NCBI GenBank assembly: GCA_016790225.1
Contig: JAEUOZ010000015.1
Coordinates: 26,331 to 90,330, forward strand
Origin: Rubrivivax sp.
GTDB taxonomy: Bacteria; Pseudomonadota; Gammaproteobacteria; Burkholderiales; Burkholderiaceae
Length of the DNA stretch: 64,000 nucleotides
Direction of reading: 5' to 3'
In this document: piece by piece, positions 49,525-58,456 of the stretch
Position numbering within the stretch: the stretch's first letter is position 1
Layout: each line of letters starts with the position of its first letter
Made by a program: the position numbers and the translations under genes
The notes under the pieces: model-generated
What the model was told of the DNA's origin: nothing
The model's input: the letters and a program-made list of their open reading frames with translations, nothing else
Databases searched by the model: none

Positions 49525-50490
49525 ATGCCGTCGATCCTCAGCGTCACCGTCCCGTTCTTCGCGCTGGTGCTCTGCGGCTACCTTGCCGCTCGTCAGCACA
49601 TCCTGCCGGAAAGCGCCATTGCCGGGCTGAACGCCTTCGTCCTGTATTTCGCGCTGCCCTGCATGCTGTTCCGCTTCGGCCAGAACACGCCGATCCTGGA
49701 ACTGCTCAACCCGGCGATGCTGGGCGTCTACCTCATGTGCGCGCTGATCGTCGTGGGCTTCACGATCGCCGTGACCTTGAGCGAGCGGGTGCACCTGAAG
49801 GACGCCGCCTTCGGCGCGCTGGTCGCGGCCTTTCCCAACACCGGCTTCATGGGCGTGCCGCTGCTGGTGGCGCTGTTCGGTCCGGCTGCCGCCGGACCGG
49901 TGATCTGCACCATGCTGGCCGATCTCTTCGTCACCAGCTCGCTGTGCATCGCGCTGGCCAGCCTGCACGGGGCTTCGGGCCAGGGGCCGCGGGCCGCCCT
50001 CTGGCGCGCGCTGCGGGGCACGCTGTCCAACCCGCTGCCCTGGTCCATCGCGCTGGGCGCGGCCTTCTCGGTGGCCGGCTGGAAGCTGGCCGGCCCGCCG
50101 GAGGTGGTCGTGCGCATGCTGGCCGATGCGGCCAGCCCGGTCGCGCTGTTCACGATCGGGGCCGTGCTGTGGCGCGCGGGCCAGCATGCCCATTCGCGCA
50201 CGCCGGCCGCGCTCTTCGTGCCCGTGGCGCTGATCAAGCTCTTCCTGCATCCGCTGCTGGTCTTCACGGCAGCCGCGGCAGCGCGTCAACTGGGCGCACC
50301 CTTGACCAGCTTCCAGATCGTCGTGCTGACGCTGGCGGCAGCCTTGCCCAGTGCCAGCAATGTCTCGCTGCTGGCCGAACGCTACGGCGCCGACAACGGG
50401 CGTGTCGCCCGCATCATCATGACCAGCACGGTCGTGGCCTTCGTCAGCTTCTCGGTGCTCGCCGCACTGCTGGGCGGGCAGAGCCGCTGA
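49525..50490 (+). CDS. AEC family transporter (auxin efflux carrier-like)
   Basis: A 321-residue membrane protein with about ten helices in two inverted halves. Typical features are VPFFALVLCGYLAA, LNAFVLYFALPCMLFRF, AFPNTGFMGVPLLVALFGP (the crossing motif of the first half) and, in the second half, VLTLAAALPSASNVSLLAER. Members export or import small organic acids such as malate or malonate in bacteria; substrate is not evident. A TPP or metabolic context is absent: neighbours are sppA and priA, both on the other strand. Confidence 0.92.
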   Translation: MPSILSVTVPFFALVLCGYLAARQHILPESAIAGLNAFVLYFALPCMLFRFGQNTPILELLNPAMLGVYLMCALIVVGFTIAVTLSERVHLKDAAFGALVAAFPNTGFMGVPLLVALFGPAAAGPVICTMLADLFVTSSLCIALASLHGASGQGPRAALWRALRGTLSNPLPWSIALGAAFSVAGWKLAGPPEVVVRMLADAASPVALFTIGAVLWRAGQHAHSRTPAALFVPVALIKLFLHPLLVFTAAAAARQLGAPLTSFQIVVLTLAAALPSASNVSLLAERYGADNGRVARIIMTSTVVAFVSFSVLAALLGGQSR

Positions 50491-50560
50491 AGGCGCCACG
50501 CGATTGCTGCCCGGGACGGCTTTGCCTGCGGTCTCGTGCGCCGCGCCGGCAAGCGGCCGC

Positions 50561-52645
50561 TCAGATCCCCAGCGGATCGACGTCGATGGCCCAGCGCAGC
50601 AGCCCCTTGTGGCGCCCGCGCAGCCCCAGCAGCAGCGGCTGCCAGGCGCTGAGCAGGCGCTGCAGTGCCGGGCGCGAGGGTGACTCCACCAGCAGCTGCA
50701 TGCGCTCGACATCGGCCACGCGCGCCACGGGCGGCGGCACGGGCGCGTAGACCGTCACGCGCCCGGCATCGGGCAGCGAGGCGACGGCGTCGGCCGCTTC
50801 GCGCAGGAAGGCCTGCGCAGCCTGCGGCGTGCGCGCATCGGCGCGCAGCAAGGCCAGGTGGACAAAGGGCGGCAGCCCGGCCGCTCGGCGCTCGCCCAGC
50901 TGCTGGGCCGCGAAGGCCGCATAGTCGTGGCGCCGCAACGCGGCATAGACCGCGTGCCGCGGGTGCCAGGTCTGCAGCCACATCTCGCTGCGGGCGGCCA
51001 CTTCGGCATCGCGGCCGGCACGTCCCGCCGCCTGCAGCAGCAGCGAGAACAGCCGCTCGGCGGCGCGAAAGTCGCTGGCGAACAAGGCGGCATCCGGGTT
51101 CACGGCGGCCACCAGCGTGATGCGCCGGAAATCATGCCCCTTGGTGACCATCTGCGTGCCCACCAGCACGTCGATCTCGCCTTCGTGCACGGCTGCCAGC
51201 TGCGCATCCAGCGAGCCCTTCAGCCGCGTGCTGTCGGCATCGATGCGCGCCACGCGGGCTTCGGGCAGCAGCGCTGCCAGTTGTTCTTCGAGCTTCTCGG
51301 TGCCCCGGCCCAGCGGGGCGATGTCCAGGTTGCCGCAATCGGGGCAGGCACGCGGCACGCGCTCGGTGAAGCCGCAGTGGTGGCAGCGCAGCGTGCGATC
51401 GGCCTTGTGGAAGACGCGCCAGGCGCTGCAATGCCCGCACTGGCTCTTCCAGCTGCAGGCGCCGCAGTGCAGCACCGGCGCATAACCTCGGCGGTTGAGC
51501 AGCAGCAGGCTCTGCTCGCCACGCGCGATGCGCGCCTCGATCGCCTGCAGCAGCGCGGGGGCGATCGCGGGCGCCTCCTGGCCGCTCTGGCGTGGCAGCG
51601 CGCCCATGTCCAGCAGCCGCACCGCGGGCATCGTGCCGCCTCCCACGCGGCTGGGCATGTCCAGCCGCCGGTAACGGCCCTCGATCGCGCGCTGCCAGCT
51701 TTCCAGCGCCGGGGTGGCCGAGCCCAGGATCACCGGCAGCTTTTCCAGGTGGCCGCGGTAGACCGCCAGGTCGCGCGCCGAATAGCGTGCGCCGTCCTGC
51801 TGCTTGAAGCTGGGATCGTGTTCTTCGTCCACGACGATGAGGCCGGGCCGCGCCAGCGGCGTGAAGACGGCCAGCCGCGTGCCCAGCACCAGATCCGCCA
51901 GTCCGACGTGGGCCATCCACCAGTGTTTTAGCCGCTGTGCCGGCGTGAGCGCGCTGTGCAGCGAGACCAGCCGGCGCCGCGGGAAGCGCTGCGCCAGACG
52001 GGATTCCAGCTGCGGCGTGAGATTGATCTCCGGCACCAGCAGCAGCACCTGCCGGCCCTGATCCAGCGCGCGCTCGGCGGCGTGCAGGTAGACCTCGGTC
52101 TTGCCGCTGCCGGTGGCCCCGAAGAGCAGGACGGCGCGCGGATCCTGTGCCTCCAGCTCGCCCAGCGCGGCCTGCTGCTCGGGTGTCAGCGACGGGCGTG
52201 ACTGGGCCGACGGCGCTTCAGACGGCTCCTCTGTCGGGCTGGCAGACGGCAGCGGCGGCCCCTCCGGCAGCTTCTTGCGCCAGCGGGCGATGCGCTGCGC
52301 CAGCTGGCGCCCGTCGAGCTTGCGCAGCTCGGGCGGCAGCACGGCCAGCGCCAGCTCACCCAGGCCACGCTGGTAATAGCCGGCCGCAAACTCGACCAGC
52401 TGCAGCCACGCCGCCGGCAAGGCCGGCAGCGCCTCCAGAACCTCGGCCACGGCACGGCGTTCGGCCACCGCCGCGTCGGCTGCTGGCGTCTGCCAGGCGA
52501 TGCCGGTGACGGTGCGCGAGCCCAGCGGCACGCGGATCAGCTGGCCCGGGCCGAGCCCCCTTTCGCAGTCGTAGTCAAGCAGTCCGCCCAGGCCCGCGTG
52601 TTGCGGCATGTCGACAGCCACGGCCACCTGGCAGTCGGCCGGCAT
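50561..52645 (-). CDS. priA: Primosomal protein N' (replication restart helicase PriA)
   Basis: A 694-residue helicase that recognises stalled forks and loads the replisome. It has the N-terminal 3'-DNA-binding domain, then the helicase core: Walker A GATGSGKTEVYLHA, the box VVDEEHDPSFKQQ, and LGSATPALESW. The eight zinc cysteines are in HCGACSWKSQCGHCSAWRVF and RCHHCGFTE...CPDCGN. QMVTKGHDF and LLQAAGRAGRD follow. A Ser/Pro/Glu linker (residues about 128-150) is longer than in E. coli. ATG 52645 fits the family. The upstream region carries DnaA-box-like sequences. Confidence 0.96.
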   Translation of the reverse strand: MPADCQVAVAVDMPQHAGLGGLLDYDCERGLGPGQLIRVPLGSRTVTGIAWQTPAADAAVAERRAVAEVLEALPALPAAWLQLVEFAAGYYQRGLGELALAVLPPELRKLDGRQLAQRIARWRKKLPEGPPLPSASPTEEPSEAPSAQSRPSLTPEQQAALGELEAQDPRAVLLFGATGSGKTEVYLHAAERALDQGRQVLLLVPEINLTPQLESRLAQRFPRRRLVSLHSALTPAQRLKHWWMAHVGLADLVLGTRLAVFTPLARPGLIVVDEEHDPSFKQQDGARYSARDLAVYRGHLEKLPVILGSATPALESWQRAIEGRYRRLDMPSRVGGGTMPAVRLLDMGALPRQSGQEAPAIAPALLQAIEARIARGEQSLLLLNRRGYAPVLHCGACSWKSQCGHCSAWRVFHKADRTLRCHHCGFTERVPRACPDCGNLDIAPLGRGTEKLEEQLAALLPEARVARIDADSTRLKGSLDAQLAAVHEGEIDVLVGTQMVTKGHDFRRITLVAAVNPDAALFASDFRAAERLFSLLLQAAGRAGRDAEVAARSEMWLQTWHPRHAVYAALRRHDYAAFAAQQLGERRAAGLPPFVHLALLRADARTPQAAQAFLREAADAVASLPDAGRVTVYAPVPPPVARVADVERMQLLVESPSRPALQRLLSAWQPLLLGLRGRHKGLLRWAIDVDPLGI

Positions 52646-52993
52646 CCCTTGTCAGCCCCGGTTCAGCTCTTGTGCCTGCGCGCACAAGTTTGGTTGCAAT
52701 CTAGGAAAAGACAGCAAGTCCCTGATCCTGAAAGACTTTTTCACATGTCCACGGACTCTGTGGATAACTTTGTGGGCAAAGCGGGGGGAGACGCGGCAAA
52801 GCCTTGATTTCACGGGCTCCGCCTTGGATTGCCTGCTTTTTTGGCACTGAGCTGATCTCAATGAAATCAATGACTTAGCTGGGGTCGTCAGTTTCGTTCG
52901 GTTACGCTTCGGGCTTGCCATTCAGCCAGACGTCAACCTCTGGATTGGGGATAAGTAGCGGGCTAAGTGCTCACTCACTGGCAAAAGTGCACA
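52646..52993. promoter_or_regulatory. priA upstream region with DnaA-box and IHF-like sites
   Basis: This 348-base gap is clearly lower in GC than its surroundings and contains no gene I can support. It holds a perfect DnaA box on the minus strand (TGTGGATAA, 52759-52767) and a second match to the relaxed TTWTNCACA consensus on the plus strand (TTTTTCACA, 52737-52745). A one-mismatch box lies at 52947-52955 (TGGGGATAA). A full match to the IHF consensus WATCAANNNNTTR lies at 52865-52877 (AATCAATGACTTA). The layout resembles small DnaA-regulatory loci, but may simply be the priA promoter region. Confidence 0.5.
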
Positions 52994-54085
52994 CTAGGCC
53001 GGCTGGCGCAGCAGGCGCCCGTGTTGGTGCACGGCCTCCACCAGCGCATGCACGTGATCGGGCGGCGTGAACTGGCTGATGCCGTGCCCGAGGTTGAAGA
53101 TGTGTCCATCCCAGGATCCGTCGGTGCGTTGCGGGCGGCCAAAACGGTCCAGCACGGCGCGTGCCTCGTGGGCCACCGTGGACGGCGGCGCGAAGAGCAC
53201 GTTCGGATCCAGATTGCCCTGCAGCGCCACGCGATCGCCAACCTGGCGCCGGGCCGCGCCGAGGTTGACGGTCCAGTCCAGGCCGACCACATCGGCGCCG
53301 CAGCCGGCGATCTCCTCCAGCCACAGGCCACCGCCCTTGGTGAACACGATCACCGGGATCGGCTGACCTTCGTGCGAGCGCTTCAGACCGGCCACGACCT
53401 GGCGTGTGTAGTGCAGGCTGAAGGCCTGGAAGGCACCATCGGCCAGCACGCCGCCCCAGGAATCGAAGACCATGACCGCCTGGGCGCCGGCCTCGATCTG
53501 CGCATTCAGGTAGGCCGTCACCGCGCGGGCATTGATATCCAGGATCCGGTGCATCAGATCGGGGCGCGCATACATCAGCGTCTTCACCTGGCGGTAATCG
53601 TCCGAGCCGCCGCCTTCGACCATGTAGCAGGCCAGCGTCCAGGGGCTGCCGGAGAAGCCGATCAGCGGCACGCGCCCCTGCAGCGCGCGGCGGATCGAGC
53701 TGACCGCATCGAAGACATAGCGCAGCCGCTGCAGATCCGGCACGTCCAGCGCGGCGACCGCTGCCTCGTCGCGCACCACGCGCTCGAAGCGCGGGCCCTC
53801 GCCGGCGGCGAAGCTCAGCCCCAGGCCCATCGCGTCCGGCACGGTGAGGATGTCGGAGAACAGGATCGCGGCATCCAGCGGGTAGCGCTCCAGCGGCTGC
53901 AGCGTCACTTCGGTGGCGAAGTCGACGTTCGTGGCCAGGCCCATGAAGCTGCCCGCGCGAGCGCGCGTGGCGCAGTACTCGGGCAGGTAGCGGCCCGCCT
54001 GGCGCATCAGCCAGACCGGCGTATGGGTGGTGGGCTGGCGCAGGCAGGCGCGCAGGAAGTTGTCGTTGACGAGAGGGGCAGACAT
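52994..54085 (-). CDS. hemE: Uroporphyrinogen decarboxylase
   Basis: A 363-residue cytoplasmic enzyme converting uroporphyrinogen III to coproporphyrinogen III in heme synthesis. Signature sequences are [16 protein letters not shown] (substrate-binding Arg residues), [38 protein letters not shown] and FNLGHGI. Length and start ([20 protein letters not shown]) are typical. A GATAAT -10-like hexamer ends seven bases before the ATG with no ribosome binding site, suggesting a leaderless mRNA. Confidence 0.97.
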   Translation of the reverse strand: MSAPLVNDNFLRACLRQPTTHTPVWLMRQAGRYLPEYCATRARAGSFMGLATNVDFATEVTLQPLERYPLDAAILFSDILTVPDAMGLGLSFAAGEGPRFERVVRDEAAVAALDVPDLQRLRYVFDAVSSIRRALQGRVPLIGFSGSPWTLACYMVEGGGSDDYRQVKTLMYARPDLMHRILDINARAVTAYLNAQIEAGAQAVMVFDSWGGVLADGAFQAFSLHYTRQVVAGLKRSHEGQPIPVIVFTKGGGLWLEEIAGCGADVVGLDWTVNLGAARRQVGDRVALQGNLDPNVLFAPPSTVAHEARAVLDRFGRPQRTDGSWDGHIFNLGHGISQFTPPDHVHALVEAVHQHGRLLRQPA

Positions 54086-54092
54086 GCGCCGG

Positions 54093-54098
54093 ATTATC
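54093..54098 (-). promoter_or_regulatory. -10 hexamer of hemE, near-leaderless
   Basis: GATAAT (five of six consensus bases) reads toward hemE and ends seven bases before its ATG at 54085. Confidence 0.5.
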
Positions 54099-54141
54099 CA
54101 GGCCCGCGGCAGGCCGCCTGTCGTGCCCCCGCGGCAGTCGA

Positions 54142-54435
54142 TCAGCGCGTCGGCGTCGGCGCGCCGTGGGCGCCGATCTCCGCCCTCAAGGAAGCGGGCA
54201 GGCTGCGCAGCATCCAGTGGATGGCCAGCGGCAGCAGGACCAGATCATCGACGACACCGATCACCGGCAGCACGTCCGGCAGCAGATCCACTGGAGACAG
54301 CAGGTAGAGCACCAGCCCGGCCGTCGCGGCCTTGAGCCAGAACGGTGCGCGCGGATGCCTCAAGGCGCGCCAGAGCAGCCGCGCGTCGCCCTTGATCACG
54401 GACCACAACAGCGCGAGACGTTTCCAGGAACCCAT
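54142..54435 (-). CDS. DUF1232 (YkvA) family small membrane protein
   Basis: A 97-residue protein of the YkvA/DUF1232 family, defined by the central hydrophobic motif [20 protein letters not shown], then [12 protein letters not shown]. Predicted topology is one or two membrane helices (residues about 37-55 and 57-75). Function of the family is unknown. The ATG at 54435 has an AAGGGG sequence upstream; GTG at 54441 is the alternative. It lies upstream of hemE, with a 56-base gap. Confidence 0.88.
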   Translation of the reverse strand: MGSWKRLALLWSVIKGDARLLWRALRHPRAPFWLKAATAGLVLYLLSPVDLLPDVLPVIGVVDDLVLLPLAIHWMLRSLPASLRAEIGAHGAPTPTR

Positions 54436-54622
54436 GGCCACACCCCTTGATGAAGAACCGCGTCTCGCCCACGGCCGGCGAGCCCCTCGCTGAAGCTGCC
54501 GCGGCGGTGCCGGTCAGCGATCTCAGCCTGCCCCACATGGGACCGCGGCTGCGGGGTTCAAGGGCCGTTGCCGATGCGCGGGCCGCCCAAAGGGCGCAAG
54601 GGGCTGTCGGCGAGGCCGCGGG

Positions 54623-55420
54623 TCACCAGCGGCGCCGCGGCTCTTGCGGGGCTGGCAAGGGCTGATCGGCCAGCCAGCTGCGGACCAGCCCTTCTGCCGA
54701 AGCGCCCTGGGCGGCGTGCCACAGCAGCGCAGCCGGCAGCACGCGTGTGGCGGGGCTGGCCTCGGGCCAGGCCAGCAAGAGCGCGACGGCAACCCGCGCC
54801 ACCGTCGTGGTGCGAACGGGTTGCTCGATGACCGGGATCATCCAGTGCAGCTGCGAGAGCATCCAGTCGGCCAGGGCCTGCGGCCGGGAACGTTCGCCGG
54901 CCCCCTCGGGGGCCCGGTTGTCGCTGGCCAGCCGCATGAAGGCCAGCTGCTCGAAGCCCAGGCCCGCCACCGCCGCCTCGTCCAGCGTCGCCAGGCCCTG
55001 GCGCAGGGCCTGGGGCAAGAGGTGCGCGCGGTGGGGCACGGCGATCAGCAGGCGCGAGACGCCCGCCTCGCGCAGCTGCCTGGCCCACGGCAGCAGCTGC
55101 GCAGGCTGTGGGCGCAGGAAAGCCAGCTCCCGGCCGTGGCTGTGGCGCTCCCGATCGAAGGCGATCACCGCGGTATCCGCGCCCAGCGACCGCCAGGCCT
55201 GCGCCTGCGCGCCCACGGTCAGGAGCCCGCGCGCTGCCGTGTGCATGGGCTGCTCGACGACCACCGCGACACGCTCGAAGCGATGCCCGGCCAGCAACTG
55301 TTCCAGCAGCGCGCTCCCCAGCGCACCGGCGCCGCCCAGGACCAGCACGCGCCGGCTCGAAGCCTTGTGTGCCCAGGGCTTTCGTGCGGCGCCTTGCAAG
55401 GCCTGCAGGGGGTCCAGCAT
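54623..55420 (-). CDS. NAD(P)-binding Rossmann-fold protein
   Basis: A 265-residue protein with a dinucleotide-binding motif near residue 25 (RRVLVLGGAGALGSALLEQL). Later segments (LRQLREAGVSRLLIAVPHR-like pattern, FEQLAFMRLASDNR) suggest an atypical short-chain dehydrogenase/HTATIP2-type fold. The usual YxxxK catalytic pair is not seen, so it may bind NAD(P) without SDR chemistry. The substrate is unknown. A TATCAT -10-like hexamer ends exactly six bases before ATG 55420, supporting that start over GTG 55426. Confidence 0.78.
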   Translation of the reverse strand: MLDPLQALQGAARKPWAHKASSRRVLVLGGAGALGSALLEQLLAGHRFERVAVVVEQPMHTAARGLLTVGAQAQAWRSLGADTAVIAFDRERHSHGRELAFLRPQPAQLLPWARQLREAGVSRLLIAVPHRAHLLPQALRQGLATLDEAAVAGLGFEQLAFMRLASDNRAPEGAGERSRPQALADWMLSQLHWMIPVIEQPVRTTTVARVAVALLLAWPEASPATRVLPAALLWHAAQGASAEGLVRSWLADQPLPAPQEPRRRW

Positions 55421-55426
55421 CGGCAC

Positions 55427-55432
55427 ATGATA
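55427..55432 (-). promoter_or_regulatory. -10 hexamer of the Rossmann-fold gene, near-leaderless
   Basis: TATCAT (five of six consensus bases) on the minus strand, six bases upstream of ATG 55420. Confidence 0.5.
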
Positions 55433-55540
55433 GGCAGCTGCGCACGCCGCGTGCGCCGCGTGCGCACCTCACCCGGGCGCGGCTTCGGCCTCATGACCCT
55501 GATCAGCCCAGTGCCGAGCGCGCGCCGGCATTCATCGCTG

Positions 55541-55546
55541 CAGAAT
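55541..55546 (+). promoter_or_regulatory. Putative -10 hexamer of the phosphofructokinase gene
   Basis: CAGAAT (four of six consensus bases) ends six bases before ATG 55553; no ribosome binding site fits between them. Confidence 0.4.
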
Positions 55547-55552
55547 GAGCAC

Positions 55553-56626
55553 ATGCACATCGGCATCCTCACCGGCGGCGGCGATTGCCCAGGCCTCAAC
55601 GCCGTCATCCGGGCGGCGACGCTGGCCCTTGTTCAGAAGGGCGTCCGTGTCAGCGGCATCGAGCGCGGCTTTCTGGGGCTGATGCGGCGCCGGCTGCGCC
55701 CGTTGTCAGCGACAGACGTTGACAACATCCTGGATCAGGGCGGCACGATCCTGGGCACGCACAACAAGGCCGACCCCTTTCATGACGTCGAGCAAGGCGG
55801 CGCAGACGTCTCCGCTCAGGTGCTGGCCTTCGCTCGTGAGCAGCAGCTGGATGCCGTGCTGGCCATCGGCGGCGACGGCACGATGGGCATCGCCGACCGG
55901 CTGAACCGATTGGGCCTGCCGATGATCGGCGTGCCCAAGACCATCGACAACGACCTGGTGCTGACGGAGCGGACCTTCGGCTTCGACAGCGCCGTGGCCA
56001 TCGTCGCCGAGGCCATCGGGCGGCTGCGCACGACCTCGCGGGCCCATGGCCGCGTCATGATCGTCGAGACCATGGGCCGCTATGCCGGCTGGATCGCACT
56101 CGAAGGCGGCCTGGCCGGCGGCGCGGATGCCATCCTGCTGCCCGAGATCCCCTTCGATCTGCCCCGGCTTCTGGAGGTGTGCCGCCGCCACGAGGATGCC
56201 GGCCCGGGGGCCGACGATGCGGGCACCATCATCTGCGTCGCGGAGGGCGCCATGCCACGCGGGGGCTCGCTCAGCGTCGCCCAGACGCTGTCCGACAGCC
56301 CGGACCCCATCCGCCTGGGCGGCGTGGGCGAGGCCCTGCGCAAGCAGCTGGCGCCGCTGCTGCGCAGCGAGGTGCGCACCACCTTGCTGGGCCATGTGCA
56401 GCGTGGCGGCTCGCCCACGGCCTTTGACCGCGTGCTGGCGACCCGCTTCGGGCATGCCGCCGCATGGATGGCGCTGGCCGGCCAGCACGGGCAGATGGTG
56501 GCGCTGCAGTCCGACGCCTGCGTGTCCGTTGCGCTGGCCGAGGTGGCGGGGCGCACGCGCACCGTGCCGCTGGATCACCCGCTGCTGGCCGCGGCCCGCG
56601 GGCTGGGCGTGTGCCTGGGCGACTGA
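55553..56626 (+). CDS. pfkA: 6-phosphofructokinase
   Basis: A 357-residue phosphofructokinase that phosphorylates fructose-6-phosphate in glycolysis. Motifs are MHIGILTGGGDCPGLNAVIR, LAIGGDGTMGIADRL, GVPKTIDNDL (catalytic Asp), VETMGRYAGWIALEGGLAGG and LGHVQRGGSPTAFDR. The phospho-donor site combines Gly in GGDGT, as in ATP enzymes, with Lys in PKTIDND, as in PPi enzymes. Donor specificity is therefore not certain, though ATP is more likely. Many Burkholderiales lack this enzyme. The gene is monocistronic, divergent from the Rossmann protein gene. Confidence 0.92.
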   Translation: MHIGILTGGGDCPGLNAVIRAATLALVQKGVRVSGIERGFLGLMRRRLRPLSATDVDNILDQGGTILGTHNKADPFHDVEQGGADVSAQVLAFAREQQLDAVLAIGGDGTMGIADRLNRLGLPMIGVPKTIDNDLVLTERTFGFDSAVAIVAEAIGRLRTTSRAHGRVMIVETMGRYAGWIALEGGLAGGADAILLPEIPFDLPRLLEVCRRHEDAGPGADDAGTIICVAEGAMPRGGSLSVAQTLSDSPDPIRLGGVGEALRKQLAPLLRSEVRTTLLGHVQRGGSPTAFDRVLATRFGHAAAWMALAGQHGQMVALQSDACVSVALAEVAGRTRTVPLDHPLLAAARGLGVCLGD

Positions 56627-56690
56627 TCGCCTTGTCTGCCTTGCAGCCCCGCAGCCTCGGCCGGAGTCTGTGACGGGCGCCACGCCGGCA

Positions 56691-56718
56691 TTGACCCTGC
56701 ATTCCCAGCGGGTACAGT
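56691..56718 (+). promoter_or_regulatory. Sigma-70 promoter of the lemA operon
   Basis: TTGACC at 56691-56696, a 16-base spacer and TACAGT at 56713-56718 form a good -35/-10 pair. Transcription would start near 56725, leaving a leader of about 70 bases to lemA. Confidence 0.55.
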
Positions 56719-56795
56719 GAGGGATCGCTCTTGAAAGGGCGGTGGCGCCCCCATGTTGCGCCACGTCGATTCCATTCATCGTTGGAGAGAGACCG

Positions 56796-57428
56796 ATGTC
56801 ACGCCGTTTGTTTGCCGGATTGCTGGCTGCCCTGACCATGGCCCTGTCGGGCTGCGGCTACAACGACTTTCAGCGCCTGGACGAGAGCGTCAAGTCATCC
56901 TGGGCCGAGGTGCTGAACCAGTACCAGCGCCGGGCGGACCTGATCCCGAACATCGTGAATACCGTCAAGGGCGAGGCGAATTTCGAGCAGGAGACGCTGA
57001 CCCGGGTGATCGAGGCGCGCGCCAAGGCGACTTCGATGCAGGTCACTCCTGAGACGCTGAACAACCCGGAAGCCTTTTCGCGCTTCCAGAAGGCCCAGGG
57101 CGAGCTCTCCGGCGCCTTGAGCCGCCTGATGGTTGTCTCTGAGCAGTACCCCAACCTGAAGGCCAATCAGGGCTTCCAGGATCTGCGTGTCCAGCTGGAA
57201 GGCACGGAGAACCGCATCACGGTCGCGCGCAATCGCTACATCAAGTCCGTGCAGGAGTACAACGTGCTCGCGCGCCAGTTTCCGACCAACCTGACCGCGA
57301 TGGTGTTCAAGTACGAGGTCAAGCCCAGCTTCACGGTCGAGAACGAAGCGGCCATCAGCGCGCCCCCGCGCGTGGACTTCGGCACGCCGACCCAGCCCGC
57401 GCCGGCCGCCCCTGCCGCCAGCCGCTGA
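56796..57428 (+). CDS. lemA: LemA family lipoprotein
   Basis: A 210-residue LemA protein with a lipoprotein signal (FAGLLAALTMALSGC, lipidated Cys near residue 20). A helical bundle follows (VKSSWAEVLNQYQRRADLIP, NIVNTVKGEA, then YPNLKANQGFQDLRVQLEGT and ENRITVARNRYIKSVQEYN). The C terminus is a Pro/Ala tail. The role of LemA is not settled; it is commonly encoded with TPM-domain proteins, as here. ATG 56796 has GGAGAGAGA upstream. The stop overlaps the next start (TGATG). Confidence 0.95.
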   Translation: MSRRLFAGLLAALTMALSGCGYNDFQRLDESVKSSWAEVLNQYQRRADLIPNIVNTVKGEANFEQETLTRVIEARAKATSMQVTPETLNNPEAFSRFQKAQGELSGALSRLMVVSEQYPNLKANQGFQDLRVQLEGTENRITVARNRYIKSVQEYNVLARQFPTNLTAMVFKYEVKPSFTVENEAAISAPPRVDFGTPTQPAPAAPAASR

Positions 57429-58456
57429 TGCACGCTGGCCTTGCGTCGTGGGCGCGGGGTTCCGGGCGGGGAGGGCACGCCGTGCAGTCCGTGCGGATTG
57501 AGGCCCGGCCGGGTCTGAGGACCGTGCTGCGCGGTCTGCTGATCTGGCTCGTCAGCGGCCTCTGGCTGCCGCTGGCCGCGCAGGAGCTGGTGCCGGTGCC
57601 GGCGCTCAGCGGCCGCGTCATCGATCAGACAGCCACGCTTCAGCCCGCCGAGCGCGACGCACTGCAGGCGAAGCTGGCCGCTTTCGAGGCCCAGGCCGGA
57701 CCGCAGATCGTGGTGCTGATCGTGCCCAGCACCGCGCCCGAAGACATCGCTGCCTTCGCTCAGCGGGTGGGCGAGAGCTGGCAGCTCGGCCGGCGCGAGG
57801 TGGGCGACGGCCTGTTGATCGTCGTCGCCAGGAACGACCGGCGCATCTGGATCGCGACCTCCAAGGCGCTGGAAGGTGCGATTCCCGATCTGGCCGCGCG
57901 GCAGATCGTGCAGAACGCGATCACGCCGGCCTTCAAGCGGGGCGACTTTGCCGGCGGCTTGCAGGCCGGCGTCGATCAGCTCATCGCACGCATCCAGGGC
58001 GAGGCCTTGCCGGCACCAAGCCCGCAGCGCCATTCGGTATCCGTTCTGGGAGGCCTGGGCGTCGAAGAGCTGCTGATCTTCTTCTTCGTGGCAGTCCCTG
58101 TGGTGAGCATGGTGCTGACGGGCGTATTCGGCCGCCGGCTCGGCTCTCTGCTGACTTCGGGCGCGACGGGCGGCCTCGGCTGGTGGCTGACTGGCAGTGT
58201 GGTGATTGCGGTCGCGGCCGGCGTCGTCGCGCTGATCGTGGTCGGTGTGCTGGGCATCGGCTCCGTGCTGCGTCGTGCCGGCCATGCAAGGCGGGGCGGC
58301 GCCGGTCCGGTGATCTGGGGCGGCAGCACAGGCGGTTGGTCGGGCGGCGGCAGCTGGGGCGGTGGCGGCTCGGGTGGTTTTGGCGGCGGGGGCGGCGGCT
58401 TTTCTTCCGGCGGCGGTGGGGATTTTGGCGGCGGCGGTGCCGGGGGAGACTGGTGA
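57428..58456 (+). CDS. TPM-domain membrane protein (YgcG-like)
   Basis: A 342-residue protein with a signal/anchor helix (residues about 35-52) and a periplasmic TPM_phosphatase domain. That domain runs from GRVIDQTATLQPAERDALQA through PQIVVLIVPSTAPEDIAAFA to RREVGDGLLIVVARNDRRIW. Two or three membrane helices (residues about 213-280) follow, then an extreme Gly/Ser/Phe/Trp-rich tail. The C terminus is an aromatic-containing glycine tail typical of this family. It overlaps lemA by one base. The biological role is unknown; the plant homologue helps photosystem II repair. Confidence 0.92.
   Translation: MHAGLASWARGSGRGGHAVQSVRIEARPGLRTVLRGLLIWLVSGLWLPLAAQELVPVPALSGRVIDQTATLQPAERDALQAKLAAFEAQAGPQIVVLIVPSTAPEDIAAFAQRVGESWQLGRREVGDGLLIVVARNDRRIWIATSKALEGAIPDLAARQIVQNAITPAFKRGDFAGGLQAGVDQLIARIQGEALPAPSPQRHSVSVLGGLGVEELLIFFFVAVPVVSMVLTGVFGRRLGSLLTSGATGGLGWWLTGSVVIAVAAGVVALIVVGVLGIGSVLRRAGHARRGGAGPVIWGGSTGGWSGGGSWGGGGSGGFGGGGGGFSSGGGGDFGGGGAGGDW

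Noticed and set aside
52646..52993. Chromosomal replication origin oriC
   Set aside because: No dnaA, dnaN, gidA or parAB nearby, only two good DnaA boxes, and no clear AT-rich unwinding region. A regulatory DnaA-binding locus is a more modest reading.
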